Shown: one piece after another, positions 1 through 8,460 of the stretch
Layout: each line of letters begins with the position of its first letter
How positions within the stretch are numbered: the first letter of the stretch is position 1
Origin: Microbacteriaceae bacterium
Lineage (GTDB): Bacteria; Actinomycetota; Actinomycetes; Actinomycetales; Microbacteriaceae
Reading direction: 5' to 3'
Assembly: GCA_025463615.1 (NCBI GenBank)
Contig: JAODAU010000280.1
Location: 1 to 18,345 of the forward strand
DNA: 18,345 nucleotides
Translations under genes and position numbers: made by a program
The notes under the pieces: model-generated
The model's input: only the letters and a program-made list of their open reading frames with translations
Database searches by the model: none
Told to the model about the DNA's origin: nothing

Positions 1-1215
<1,215 letters not shown>

Positions 1216-1268
1216 CTCGCCCGCACGAAACTCCCCAGAAGTCCCCGTTTCCGGGGCGGTTGGGCCTT

Positions 1269-1272
1269 AAGG
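1269..1272 (+). promoter_or_regulatory. Ribosome binding site deciding the helicase-like gene start
   Basis: AAGG lies 8 nt upstream of GTG 1281. The upstream in-frame TTG at 1260 has only a GGGGCGG run in front of it at poor spacing, so 1281 is preferred. Confidence 0.4.
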
Positions 1273-1280
1273 TTGCGCAT

Positions 1281-4200
1281 GTGTGGCGTGCCAGTAGATC
1301 CAATGACGAGCTTCTCGAGGAGCCGGCGGATGACGCTGCCCTGCCGCAGAGGCAGGTGACAGCCCCGCACGCCCTGAGCCTCGGCGACCCGGGGTTCTCC
1401 GCGGCGAATGTGGCGGAGCCGACCTGGCAGGGCTGGCGCGACGAGCTGGCCGGCGTGGGCGGCGTCTCACCGCTGCTGCACTTCGTGGACGAGCCCACCA
1501 CCCGCATCGAGCTGGGCGCCACCCACCCGGGCGGCCTCGCGCAGTTCATCACCGGCAAGACCACCCTGCTCTCGTCGCTGATCCGCGACGACCTCGCGCT
1601 GCGCAATGCCAAGCTTGCGGCATCCGAGATCGCGGCGAAGAGCCTGGAGCTGGCGACCGCCCGCGGCATCGACTCGATCCACCTCGGCATCGGCATCGCC
1701 GAGTGGCAGAACGAGGGCGAGGAGTTCCGCGCGCCGGTGCTGCTGCGCCCGCTCGCCATCCGCCGCTACGGCAACGACTTCGAGGTGCGGCTCAAGGGCG
1801 ACGCGTTCCTCAACCCGGCGCTCGCCCGCGCCCTGCTCGCGCAGTTCCAGATCGCGCTCGACCCGTACGCCTTCGCGGCGCTCGCCGACGACGACGGAAC
1901 CTTCAAGCCCAACCCGGTGATCGACCGCCTGCGCGGCCTCACCTCGCACCTCGACTGGTTCAACGTGCAGCCCCGGCTCGTGGTGGCCTCCTTCGCGGAT
2001 GTCGCCACCGCCATGCACGCCGACGCCGAGGAGCTCGAGCACCCGGTGCTCGACGCGCTCGCGGGCAACCCCTCCGCCAAGTGGGCGGTGCAGGAGGCCT
2101 ACGCGCCGGTCGAGCCGCAGCATCCGGACCTCCGCACGCCCGAGACCGACACCCTGCTGCTGGATGCCGACGCCGAGCAGGAGACGGTGGTCGCGCAGAT
2201 CGCAGCCGGCAACTCCGTCGTCGTCAAGACGCTGCCCGGCACCGGCGCCACCCAGACCATCGTCAACGCCCTCGGCTGCCTGGTCACCCAGAACAAGCGC
2301 GTGCTCGTCGTGAGCCCGCGCCGTTCGTCGCTGCTCGGCATCGCCCAGCGGCTCGGGGATGTCGGCCTGGCCGGCCTCGCCGTCTCGCCCGCCACGCTGC
2401 GGCGCGATGTCATCCGCTCGATCGGGCGCAACGAGAAGGCCCAGCAGCCCCAGGTCGCCGAGATCGACGAGGCGCTCGTGCGCCTGCGCAAGGTGCTCAT
2501 CGACTACCGCGGCGCCGTCGAGCGCAAGGACGAGGAGCTGGGCATCTCGGTGATCGACTGCCTCTCCGAGCTCTCGCGGCTGGCGCTGCTGCCCGCCCCG
2601 CCGGCCACGACCGCGCGACTGCCGCGGGCATCCGTGGACCTGCTCGCGCACGACCGCAAGCGCGCGGCCGACGCGATCGTGCAGGCCGCGTCGCTCGGCG
2701 AGTTCAAGTACGGCCCCGGCGACTCGCCCTGGTACGGCGCGATCTTCCCGACCAGCGACGCCGCGATGCGCGCCCACGGCATCGCCCAGCAGCTGCACCA
2801 CACCGAGCTGCCGCGCCTGCTCGAGCGCGCCAACGCGCTCATCGCCCAGACCCGGATGCGGCCGTTCGAGACCATCTACGAGCTCGGCGTCTACCTGCGG
2901 CTGCTGCTCGAGATCCGCGACACGCTCGACAAGTTCCTGCCCGTGGTGTTCGACCGCTCGCTCACCGAGCTCATCGCCGCGACCTCCCCGCGCAAGGACA
3001 CCCCGGAAATGTCGGGGTCGAACCGTCGCAGGCTGAAGAAACTCGCCCGCGAGTACATCCGCCCCGGCGTGACCGTGTCGGACGTGCACGAGGCGCTCAC
3101 CGGCATCCAGCGCCAGCGCGTGCTGTGGCAGCGCTTCGTGGCCACCGGCGTCACGCCAGAGGTGCCGGTCGGCATCGGCGACGTGCAGGTCGCGTTCCAG
3201 CTGGTCGCCCAGGACCTCGCCTCGCTCGACGAGCCGCTCGGCAACACCGTGCGCGAGTCGCAGCTCATGAACACCCCGATCCACGTGCTCGTGGCCAAGG
3301 TCGAGGCGCTCGCCGCCGAGTCCGAGGTGCTCGACAACCTGCAGGAGCGCGCCCAGGTGCGCGGACTCCTGCGCGAGCTGCGGCTCGACCCGCTGCTCGA
3401 CGACCTCGCCTCCCGCCACGTGCCCGAGGAGCAGGTGGCCGCGGAGCTCGAGCTCTCGTGGTGGCGCTCGGCGCTCGACTCGCTGCTCGAGACCGACCGC
3501 GCGCTGCTCGGCGCCAACACCTCGGTGCTGGACCGGCTCGAGGCGGACTTCCGGCTCGTGGATGAGGCGCACGCGGCATCCGGATCGCAGCTGCTCGCGT
3601 GGCAGCTCGCCGAGAACTGGAGCATCGGGCTGGTCGACTGGCCCGACGAGGCGGCCGACCTCAAGCGCGCGCTGCGCAGCGGCGACATCCTGCCCCGCGA
3701 CCTGCAGGAGGCGGCGCCGCACCTCTCGCGCGCGATCGCCCCCATCTGGATCGCGTCGCCCTACGAGGTTCCCGGCATCGTGGACTCGCTGCACTTCGAC
3801 ACGATCATGCTGGTGGATGCCGGCGCAACGACCCTCGCCGAGAACGTCGGCGCCATCCGCCGCGGCAAGCAGATCGTCGCGTTCGGCGACCCGGTGACGC
3901 AGACCCCGAGCCCGTTCTCGATCGCCGTCACCGAGACCGACCCGGCCGAGGGCGTCTCGCTGGATGCCCTGCACGCCGACTCCGCGCTGGCCCGGCTCGG
4001 CACGCTGCTGCCGACCCTCGCGCTCACCCGCAGCTACCGCGCCGGCGGCGAGGACCTCGCCGAGCTCGTCAACCGCCGCTTCTACGCCGGAAAGATCGAG
4101 TCGCTGCCCTGGGCGGGAAGCTTCCTCGGGCACCCGAGCATCCGCCTCGACTTCGTTGAGAACGGTTCGGGCATGCCCGACCCCGTCTCCGGCGGCGTGG

Positions 4201-5018
4201 AGAGCGTCGACGCCGAGGTGGATCGCGCCGTGCAGCTCGTCGTGGAGCACGCGGCGCAGCGGCCGAACGAGTCGCTCATGGTGCTCACCGCGAGTGCGAA
4301 GCACGCGGTGCGCGTGCAGCGGGCCGTCCTCGCCGCGGCCGCGGGGCATCCGCAGCTCAGCGAGTTCGTGCTCAGCGACCGCACCGAGCCGTTCGCCGTG
4401 ATGACCATCGAGCACGCTGTGGCCGAGAGCCGCGACCGCGTGATCTTCTCCATCGGCTACGGCCGCACGCCGCACGGGCGCGTGCTCAGCGACTTCGGCG
4501 CGCTCGGCCGCGAGGGCGGCGAGAGGCTGCTCGCGGTCGCGATGACCCGTGCGCGCCGTGCCATGACGATCGTGACGTGCTTCGAAGCCTCCGACATCGA
4601 CGAGGACAGGATGCAGCACGGCGCCGTGGCGCTGGCCGAGATCCTCACCGACATCCAGGGCCGCACCGGCGTCGACCACGTGCCCGACGACAGCGACCCC
4701 ATGCTCGTCGACCTCGCCCGGCGGCTGGAGTTCCGCGGCCTGCGCGTCGCGCTCGGGCACCGCGGCAAGCTGGGGCTCGTGGCCTCCCACCAGGGCATGT
4801 GCCTCACCATCGAGACCGACACGATGATGCGCGGCACCAGCCTGCGCGAGTCGCTGCGGCTGCGGCCCGAGATGCTGCGCCGCCTCGGCTGGCACTACCT
4901 GCGGGTGCACGCCTTCGAGCTCTTCAGCGACCCGGATGCCGTGGCCGTGCGCATCGCGACGATGCTCGGCGTCGACTCCGCGCCGGTGACCGAACCGATG
5001 CCGCTCATCTCGAGGTAG
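1281..5018 (+). CDS. DUF4011/UPF1-like superfamily 1 helicase homolog with degenerate ATPase motifs
   Basis: A protein of 1245 residues from the GTG at 1281. The N-terminal part (about 50-190) resembles DUF4011, with IHLGIGIAEW and FRAPVLLRPL. A split RecA-like helicase core follows. The motif I region at 316-326 reads KTLPGTGATQT, where relatives have GPPGTGKSQT, so the Walker A lysine is Ala323. Motif II is DAGA at 846-849 instead of DEAS, losing the Walker B glutamate. Motif III is GDPVTQTP (869-876) against GDPKQLPP. The later motifs SYRAG, FGALGREGGERLL and MTRARR (1088-1093) are well kept. The last ~110 residues resemble the Vsr/DUF559-type nuclease fold that often ends these proteins. 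The frame is intact for 3.7 kb, so this is not a decaying gene; it may be a non-hydrolysing pseudo-helicase. Start choice: AAGG at 1269-1272 sits 8 nt before GTG 1281; a TTG at 1260 is the longer alternative. The cellular role is unknown. Confidence 0.85.
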   Translation: MWRASRSNDELLEEPADDAALPQRQVTAPHALSLGDPGFSAANVAEPTWQGWRDELAGVGGVSPLLHFVDEPTTRIELGATHPGGLAQFITGKTTLLSSLIRDDLALRNAKLAASEIAAKSLELATARGIDSIHLGIGIAEWQNEGEEFRAPVLLRPLAIRRYGNDFEVRLKGDAFLNPALARALLAQFQIALDPYAFAALADDDGTFKPNPVIDRLRGLTSHLDWFNVQPRLVVASFADVATAMHADAEELEHPVLDALAGNPSAKWAVQEAYAPVEPQHPDLRTPETDTLLLDADAEQETVVAQIAAGNSVVVKTLPGTGATQTIVNALGCLVTQNKRVLVVSPRRSSLLGIAQRLGDVGLAGLAVSPATLRRDVIRSIGRNEKAQQPQVAEIDEALVRLRKVLIDYRGAVERKDEELGISVIDCLSELSRLALLPAPPATTARLPRASVDLLAHDRKRAADAIVQAASLGEFKYGPGDSPWYGAIFPTSDAAMRAHGIAQQLHHTELPRLLERANALIAQTRMRPFETIYELGVYLRLLLEIRDTLDKFLPVVFDRSLTELIAATSPRKDTPEMSGSNRRRLKKLAREYIRPGVTVSDVHEALTGIQRQRVLWQRFVATGVTPEVPVGIGDVQVAFQLVAQDLASLDEPLGNTVRESQLMNTPIHVLVAKVEALAAESEVLDNLQERAQVRGLLRELRLDPLLDDLASRHVPEEQVAAELELSWWRSALDSLLETDRALLGANTSVLDRLEADFRLVDEAHAASGSQLLAWQLAENWSIGLVDWPDEAADLKRALRSGDILPRDLQEAAPHLSRAIAPIWIASPYEVPGIVDSLHFDTIMLVDAGATTLAENVGAIRRGKQIVAFGDPVTQTPSPFSIAVTETDPAEGVSLDALHADSALARLGTLLPTLALTRSYRAGGEDLAELVNRRFYAGKIESLPWAGSFLGHPSIRLDFVENGSGMPDPVSGGVESVDAEVDRAVQLVVEHAAQRPNESLMVLTASAKHAVRVQRAVLAAAAGHPQLSEFVLSDRTEPFAVMTIEHAVAESRDRVIFSIGYGRTPHGRVLSDFGALGREGGERLLAVAMTRARRAMTIVTCFEASDIDEDRMQHGAVALAEILTDIQGRTGVDHVPDDSDPMLVDLARRLEFRGLRVALGHRGKLGLVASHQGMCLTIETDTMMRGTSLRESLRLRPEMLRRLGWHYLRVHAFELFSDPDAVAVRIATMLGVDSAPVTEPMPLISR

Positions 5019-5022
5019 CCCG

Positions 5023-5196
5023 ATGACCGAGGACAGAGTGCCGAAGCACCTCGCCCCCGTGCAGAGGAAGCACCGCCGCGTGACCACGGGCCCGATCCCG
5101 GGCACCGACCCGACGCCCCAGCCCGAGCCGGAGCGCCACGCCGAGAACGAGAACGACGAGCGCCTCCGCGCCGACAAGCCGCCTCATTGGGGTTAG
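5023..5196 (+). CDS. Small Pro/Glu/Arg-rich conserved-type protein, 57 aa
   Basis: The ATG at 5023 begins four bases after the stop of the helicase-like gene, and GAGGT at 5013-5016 sits 6 nt upstream, so translation is probably coupled. The 57-residue product begins MTEDRVPKHL and ends PPHWG. It is strongly charged, with TGPIPGTDPTPQPEPE in the middle and an ERHAENENDERLR stretch after it. No membrane segment, signal peptide or known domain is visible, and it is probably disordered. Codon use is like the neighbours (GC at third positions), which supports a real gene. I do not recognise a function; its position suggests a partner of the large upstream protein, which is inference only. Confidence 0.7.
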   Translation: MTEDRVPKHLAPVQRKHRRVTTGPIPGTDPTPQPEPERHAENENDERLRADKPPHWG

Positions 5197-5217
5197 TGCG
5201 CCCCGCTCACTCACGCG

Positions 5218-5265
5218 TTAAGCGGGTCGAGCATTAAGCGGGTCGAGCATTAAGCGGATCGAGCT
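5218..5265. repeat. Three tandem 16-bp repeats (TTAAGCGGGTCGAGCA)
   Basis: The 16-mer TTAAGCGGGTCGAGCA occurs at 5218-5233 and 5234-5249, with a variant TTAAGCGGATCGAGCT at 5250-5265. The copies are contiguous. The third copy forms part of the left arm of the inverted repeat that follows. Confidence 0.85.
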
Positions 5266-5322
5266 CGTCGAGAACCGACGCAGCACTAATTCGCTGGTGA
5301 GATCTCGACGAGCTCGATCCGC
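5254..5322. terminator. 20-bp perfect inverted repeat between convergent genes (REP-like or bidirectional terminator)
   Basis: The left arm GCGGATCGAGCTCGTCGAGA (5254-5273) is the exact reverse complement of the right arm at 5303-5322, with a 29-nt spacer. It lies between the stop of the plus-strand 57-aa gene (5196) and the stop of minus-strand mscL (5331), so it is well placed to end transcription from both sides. No T-run follows either arm, and the long spacer is more like a REP/BIME-type intergenic palindrome than a classical intrinsic terminator. Confidence 0.55.
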
Positions 5323-5330
5323 CGTGTGAA

Positions 5331-5807
5331 CTACTCCGCGTGCTTGCCGCCGCCGGTGGCCGTGCCCGGCAGCGTGTGGTCGCCCTCCGGCGACGGCACG
5401 CCCGCGAGCAGGTCGCGGATCTGGATGAGCAGCTCGGTCTCGGTGGGCGGCACGTCTTCGGGGGTCGCCTCGGCCTCCGTCTTCTGCCGCTCGAACGCCA
5501 CCCGCTTGAGGTAGTTGATCGGCGCCACGAACGCGAAGTACACGACCACGGCCACGATGAGGAACTGCAGCACCGCGGCGATCACGGCCCCGAAGTAGAT
5601 GGTCGCCGTGCCCCCGCTGGTCGTGGGGATGCTGACCGGCAGCGCCTTCGCGAGCGACGCCGCGTTGAACAGCGCGCCGATCAGCGGGTTGAACACGCTG
5701 TTGACGATGGCGTTCACGACGCCCGTGAATGCGGCGCCGATGACGACTGCGACCGCGAGGTCGAGCACGTTGCCGCGGAGTACGAACTCCTTGAATCCCT
5801 TGATCAT
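5331..5807 (-). CDS. mscL: Large-conductance mechanosensitive channel MscL
   Basis: The product is 158 residues long. The N terminus MIKGFKEFVLRGNVLDLAVA, followed by VVIGAAF, is the MscL signature: an amphipathic S1 helix, then TM1 at about 15-45. TM2 spans about 70-98. A charged cytoplasmic tail ends in a TELLIQIRDLL helix (123-133), matching the C-terminal bundle of the pentamer. The channel opens under high membrane tension and releases solutes during hypo-osmotic shock. The start is supported by AGGAGG (5817-5822 on the minus strand) at 9-nt spacing. A Gly/Thr-rich tail after residue 140 extends it slightly beyond E. coli MscL. It is the last gene of a minus-strand group with the zinc-ribbon and folate genes, an order also known in mycobacteria; a hairpin separates it from the upstream gene, so its expression may be partly independent. 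Confidence 0.96.
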   Translation of the reverse strand: MIKGFKEFVLRGNVLDLAVAVVIGAAFTGVVNAIVNSVFNPLIGALFNAASLAKALPVSIPTTSGGTATIYFGAVIAAVLQFLIVAVVVYFAFVAPINYLKRVAFERQKTEAEATPEDVPPTETELLIQIRDLLAGVPSPEGDHTLPGTATGGGKHAE

Positions 5808-5824
5808 GCTGAGGTTCCTCCTGG

Positions 5825-5850
5825 GGGTGGTGTTGACGTCGACACTACCC
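5825..5850 (-). terminator. Hairpin between the zinc-ribbon gene and mscL
   Basis: GGGTGGTGT (5825-5833) and ACACTACCC (5842-5850) pair over 9 bp (8 Watson-Crick plus one G-T) with an 8-nt loop containing the palindrome GACGTC. It falls in the 50-bp gap just after the zinc-ribbon gene stop and before the mscL ribosome binding site. There is no T-run, so attenuation or RNA processing is as likely as termination. Confidence 0.4.
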
Positions 5851-5857
5851 AGAGGTG

Positions 5858-6199
5858 CTACTTGGCGGAACCCGACGAGCCGGTCGAGGAGGAACCCGAC
5901 GACGACGAACCCGTGGAGGGCGCGGACGAGGGGGCGGGGGTGGATGGCGCGGCGGCGGGCTTCTCCGCCTTGGGGGCGGCCGCGGCATCCGTGCCCTTCG
6001 AGGCGCCCTTCGACTCGGCGGCCCTGCTGTCGTTGCGGTAGAAGCCGGAGCCGGTGAAGCTCACGCCGATCGAGTTGAAGACCTTGCGCAGCTGCGGCTC
6101 GCCGCAGACCGGGCAGACCGTGAGGGCGTCGTCGGTGAACGACTGGTACTGGTCGAACTCGTGGCCGCAGTTGGCACAGCGGTAGGAATAGGTGGGCAC
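5858..6199 (-). CDS. FmdB-family zinc-ribbon protein with disordered Ser-rich tail (Ruc-like)
   Basis: The product is 113 residues from GTG 6199, which is preceded by GAGG (6209-6212) at 9-nt spacing. Longer in-frame starts would add a non-conserved leader. The N-terminal FmdB/CxxC regulatory domain begins PTYSYRC, with CxxC pairs at Cys8/Cys11 and Cys29/Cys32 that should bind zinc, and the conserved GVSFTGSGFY follows. From about residue 58 it is low complexity (Ala/Pro, then Ser/Gly). In M. tuberculosis the syntenic gene Rv0991c encodes Ruc, described as a redox-regulated chaperone whose zinc cysteines respond to oxidation and whose tail is disordered. The same layout and neighbours here suggest the same role, but this is homology inference. 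It lies 28 bp downstream of the folate ligase gene, so they are probably co-transcribed. Confidence 0.9.
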   Translation of the reverse strand: MPTYSYRCANCGHEFDQYQSFTDDALTVCPVCGEPQLRKVFNSIGVSFTGSGFYRNDSRAAESKGASKGTDAAAAPKAEKPAAAPSTPAPSSAPSTGSSSSGSSSTGSSGSAK

Positions 6200-6227
6200 G
6201 TGGTCAATCCTCGTTGGGTCGGGGGCG

Positions 6228-6806
6228 TCAGAAGTCGACGATCGCGCTCGGCGTAACCACGCCGTCCACGCCACGGTCGTGCACCTCGGTGGGCACGGTG
6301 TCGACCAGCTCCCTGTCGAAGATCACAGCATAGACCGGCGGGCACTTCTCCATCGATCCGAGGGTGCGGTCGAAGTAGCCGCGACCCCAGCCCATGCGCA
6401 TGCCGGTGCGGTCGACGGATGCCGCCGGCACGAGAATCAGGTCCACGTCGTTGATCGCGATCGGGCTCAGCAGCTCGCCCACCGCCTCCGGCATGCCGAA
6501 CAGCCCCTCCTGCTCGGTCTCGCCGTCGCCGACCGTCCAGTCGAGCAGTCCGTCGTCGCGCGAGATGGGGAACAGGATGCGGATGCCCTGCCCCTCCGCC
6601 CAGTTGAGGAACGGCCGGATGTTGGGCTCGTCATTGGCCGGAAGGTACGCCGCGATCGACCTGGCATCGAGCGCCGTGACCAGGTCGCGCAGGTGCGCGG
6701 TGAGCAGCGAGGTGGCGTGTTCGCGCTCCGTGGAGGTCATGATGCGGCGACGCTCGCGCAGCTCCGCGCGCAGCGCGCGCTTCCGGTGGCTCAGGTCGGC
6801 CGTCAT
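6228..6806 (-). CDS. 5-formyltetrahydrofolate cyclo-ligase (MTHFS family)
   Basis: The product is 192 residues from ATG 6806. It converts 5-formyltetrahydrofolate plus ATP to 5,10-methenyltetrahydrofolate in the cytosol, salvaging a folate storage form. Visible features are an N-terminal basic helix (SHRKRALRAELRERR), AAYLPANDEPNIRP for substrate contact, and the signature MGWGRGYFDR at 128-137, matching the G-x-G-x-GYYDR consensus with Phe for the second Tyr. Length is normal for the family. ATG 6812 is two codons upstream, but AGGA (6814-6817 on the minus strand) is 7 nt from ATG 6806 and too close to 6812, so 6806 is preferred. It starts only 57 bp from divergent galU, so the two promoters must share this short space. 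Confidence 0.93.
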   Translation of the reverse strand: MTADLSHRKRALRAELRERRRIMTSTEREHATSLLTAHLRDLVTALDARSIAAYLPANDEPNIRPFLNWAEGQGIRILFPISRDDGLLDWTVGDGETEQEGLFGMPEAVGELLSPIAINDVDLILVPAASVDRTGMRMGWGRGYFDRTLGSMEKCPPVYAVIFDRELVDTVPTEVHDRGVDGVVTPSAIVDF

Positions 6807-6863
6807 CCTCATATCCTAGGCGGGCTGTTTCGGCAGGTCGGCGGCGCGCGGAGCCGATAACCT

Positions 6864-7763
6864 ATGCAGATGGCGTTCCATATAACCAAGGCGGTAATCC
6901 CAGCAGCAGGTTTGGGAACGCGGTTCCTCCCGGCGACGAAGGCGATGCCGAAGGAGATGCTCCCCGTCGTCGACAAGCCGGCGATCCAGTACGTGGTGGA
7001 GGAGGCGGTCGCCGCCGGACTCACCGACGTGCTGATGATCACGGGCCGCAACAAGAGCGCGCTCGAGAACCACTTCGACCGCGTCGGGGAGCTGGAGAGC
7101 ACCCTGCTGAAGAAGGGCGACATCGAGCGCCTGCGCAAGGTGAACTACTCGACCGACCTCGCCGAGGTGCACTACCTGCGCCAGGGCGACCCGCTCGGCC
7201 TCGGACACGCGGTGCTGCGGGCGCAGATGCACGTGGGCATGGAGCCGTTCGCCGTGCTGCTCGGCGACGACATCATCGATGAGCGCGACATCCTGCTCTC
7301 CCGCATGATCCAGGAGCAGTCGAACCGCAACGCCACCATCGTGGCCCTTCTTGAGGTCGACCCCAAGCTCACCCACCTCTACGGCATCGCGACCGTGGAG
7401 CCGACGGATGCCGACGATGTCGTGCGCATCACCGGCCTGGTCGAGAAGCCGTCCACCAAAGACGCGCCGTCGAACTACGCGATCATCGGCCGCTACGTGC
7501 TGCGGCCCGAGATCTTCGGCATCCTGGAGCACACCGAACCCGGCAAGGGCGGGGAGATCCAACTGACGGATGCCCTGCAGACCCTCGCCGCGAACCCCGA
7601 CATCGCGGGCGGCGTCTACGGCGTCGTGTTCCGCGGCCGCCGCTACGACACGGGCGACCGGCTCGACTACATCAAGGCCATCGTGCAGCTCGCCGTCGAG
7701 CGCGACGACCTCGGACCCGACCTCCGGCCGTGGCTGAAGGACTTCGCCAAGGGCCTCGACTGA
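6864..7763 (+). CDS. galU: UTP--glucose-1-phosphate uridylyltransferase GalU
   Basis: The product is 299 residues. It makes UDP-glucose from UTP and glucose-1-phosphate for cell-envelope polysaccharides, glycolipids and trehalose. The nucleotidyltransferase signature AAGLGTRFLPATKAMPKEML starts at residue 14; GDD at 134-136 is the metal-binding region, VEKP at 193-196 contacts the sugar phosphate, and GRRYDTGDRLDYIKA is the usual C-terminal motif. Length is typical. ATG 6864 has GGAG (6850-6853) at 10-nt spacing; ATG 6870 is a two-codon-shorter option. It heads a tight plus-strand group with the acetyltransferase (2-bp gap). In mycobacteria and corynebacteria a moeA/glp gene normally stands between these two; here it is missing. 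Confidence 0.96.
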   Translation: MQMAFHITKAVIPAAGLGTRFLPATKAMPKEMLPVVDKPAIQYVVEEAVAAGLTDVLMITGRNKSALENHFDRVGELESTLLKKGDIERLRKVNYSTDLAEVHYLRQGDPLGLGHAVLRAQMHVGMEPFAVLLGDDIIDERDILLSRMIQEQSNRNATIVALLEVDPKLTHLYGIATVEPTDADDVVRITGLVEKPSTKDAPSNYAIIGRYVLRPEIFGILEHTEPGKGGEIQLTDALQTLAANPDIAGGVYGVVFRGRRYDTGDRLDYIKAIVQLAVERDDLGPDLRPWLKDFAKGLD

Positions 7764-7765
7764 CG

Positions 7766-8422
7766 ATGGCCATGCCGATCCCCACGATGCGGGAGGGGCG
7801 GGTGAGCATCCGCCCGATCCGGTTGCGTGACGCGCGCCAGCTCGAGCGCGAGCTGCTCGAGAACCGGTCGTGGCTGCGCAAATGGGAGGCGACCAACCCG
7901 CACGGCGCCATGTCGTTCGACGTGAGGTCGAGCATCCGGAGCCTGCAGGCCAACGCGCGGGCCGGGCTGGGGCTGCCGTTCGCGGTGGAGTACGACGGCG
8001 AGTTCGCCGGGCAGCTCAACGTGTCGAGCATGACGTACGGCTCGCTGTCGTCGGCGACCATCGGCTACTGGGTCTCGGAGCGGTTCGCCGGGCTGAACGT
8101 GACGCCCACGGCGGTGGCGCTGGCGAGCGACTACTGCTACTTCCAGGTGGGGCTGCACCGCATCGAGATCTGCATCCGGCCCGAGAACGGGCCCTCGCTT
8201 CGGGTCGTCGAGAAGCTCGGCTTCCGCTACGAGGGGCTGCGGCGGCGCTACATCCACATCAATGGCGACTGGCGCGACCACTTCTGTTTCGCGCTCGTGG
8301 CGGAGGAGCTGCCGACCGGTGTGCTGCGTCGCTGGCTCGACGGCAAGGTGCCCGAGGGCGCCGGCGTGGTGCCCGAGTCGGAGCGCGAGGCGGCGAAGCA
8401 GCCCGGAACACACCCGCGCTAA
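7766..8422 (+). CDS. RimJ/RimL-like GNAT N-acetyltransferase
   Basis: The product is 218 residues from ATG 7766, two bases after the galU stop, so it is likely translationally coupled. This start is chosen because the longer reading (GTG 7730) lies inside galU. The fold is GNAT: IRPIRLRDARQLE begins strand 1 (about 15-28), GYWVSERFAGLNV (100-112) is the RimJ/RimL-type motif before the acetyl-CoA loop, and RIEICIRPENGPSLRVVEKLGF is the conserved RimJ/RimL end region (132-153). RimJ and RimL acetylate N termini of ribosomal proteins, but the actual substrate here cannot be read from sequence. The synteny with galU and sepX/glpR matches Rv0995. The tail after about residue 193 is charged and probably disordered. 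Confidence 0.92.
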   Translation: MAMPIPTMREGRVSIRPIRLRDARQLERELLENRSWLRKWEATNPHGAMSFDVRSSIRSLQANARAGLGLPFAVEYDGEFAGQLNVSSMTYGSLSSATIGYWVSERFAGLNVTPTAVALASDYCYFQVGLHRIEICIRPENGPSLRVVEKLGFRYEGLRRRYIHINGDWRDHFCFALVAEELPTGVLRRWLDGKVPEGAGVVPESEREAAKQPGTHPR

Positions 8423-8447
8423 TCCGGGTTAATCGGCCCGCGGCTCG

Positions 8448-8460
8448 TACCGTGGGCACA
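8448..8460 (+). promoter_or_regulatory. Candidate -10 element giving a leaderless sepX/glpR transcript
   Basis: TACCGT (8448-8453) fits the actinobacterial TANNNT -10 consensus and ends 6 nt before ATG 8460, so transcription could begin at the A of the start codon. No Shine-Dalgarno sequence is visible before this ATG. A -35 element is not clear. Confidence 0.4.

Noticed and set aside
1243..1256. CCCCG-TTTC-CGGGG hairpin after the aminotransferase as a terminator
   Set aside because: The stem is only 5 bp with no T-run, and it sits just before the next gene's ribosome binding site; too weak to call.
1703..3565. 620-codon plus-strand frame inside the helicase-like gene
   Set aside because: Arg/Ala/Pro-rich shadow frame with no recognisable motif, fully overlapped by a gene with clear homology motifs.
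1467..5177. 1236-codon open frame on the minus strand
   Set aside because: It mirrors the helicase-like gene; the translation is Arg/Glu/His/Val-rich low complexity with no domain. Long antisense frames are expected in high-GC DNA with C/G-ending codons.
5331..6041. Plus-strand frames over mscL and the zinc-ribbon gene (5340-6041, 5599-6057)
   Set aside because: They are shadows of two minus-strand genes with unmistakable family signatures and ribosome binding sites.
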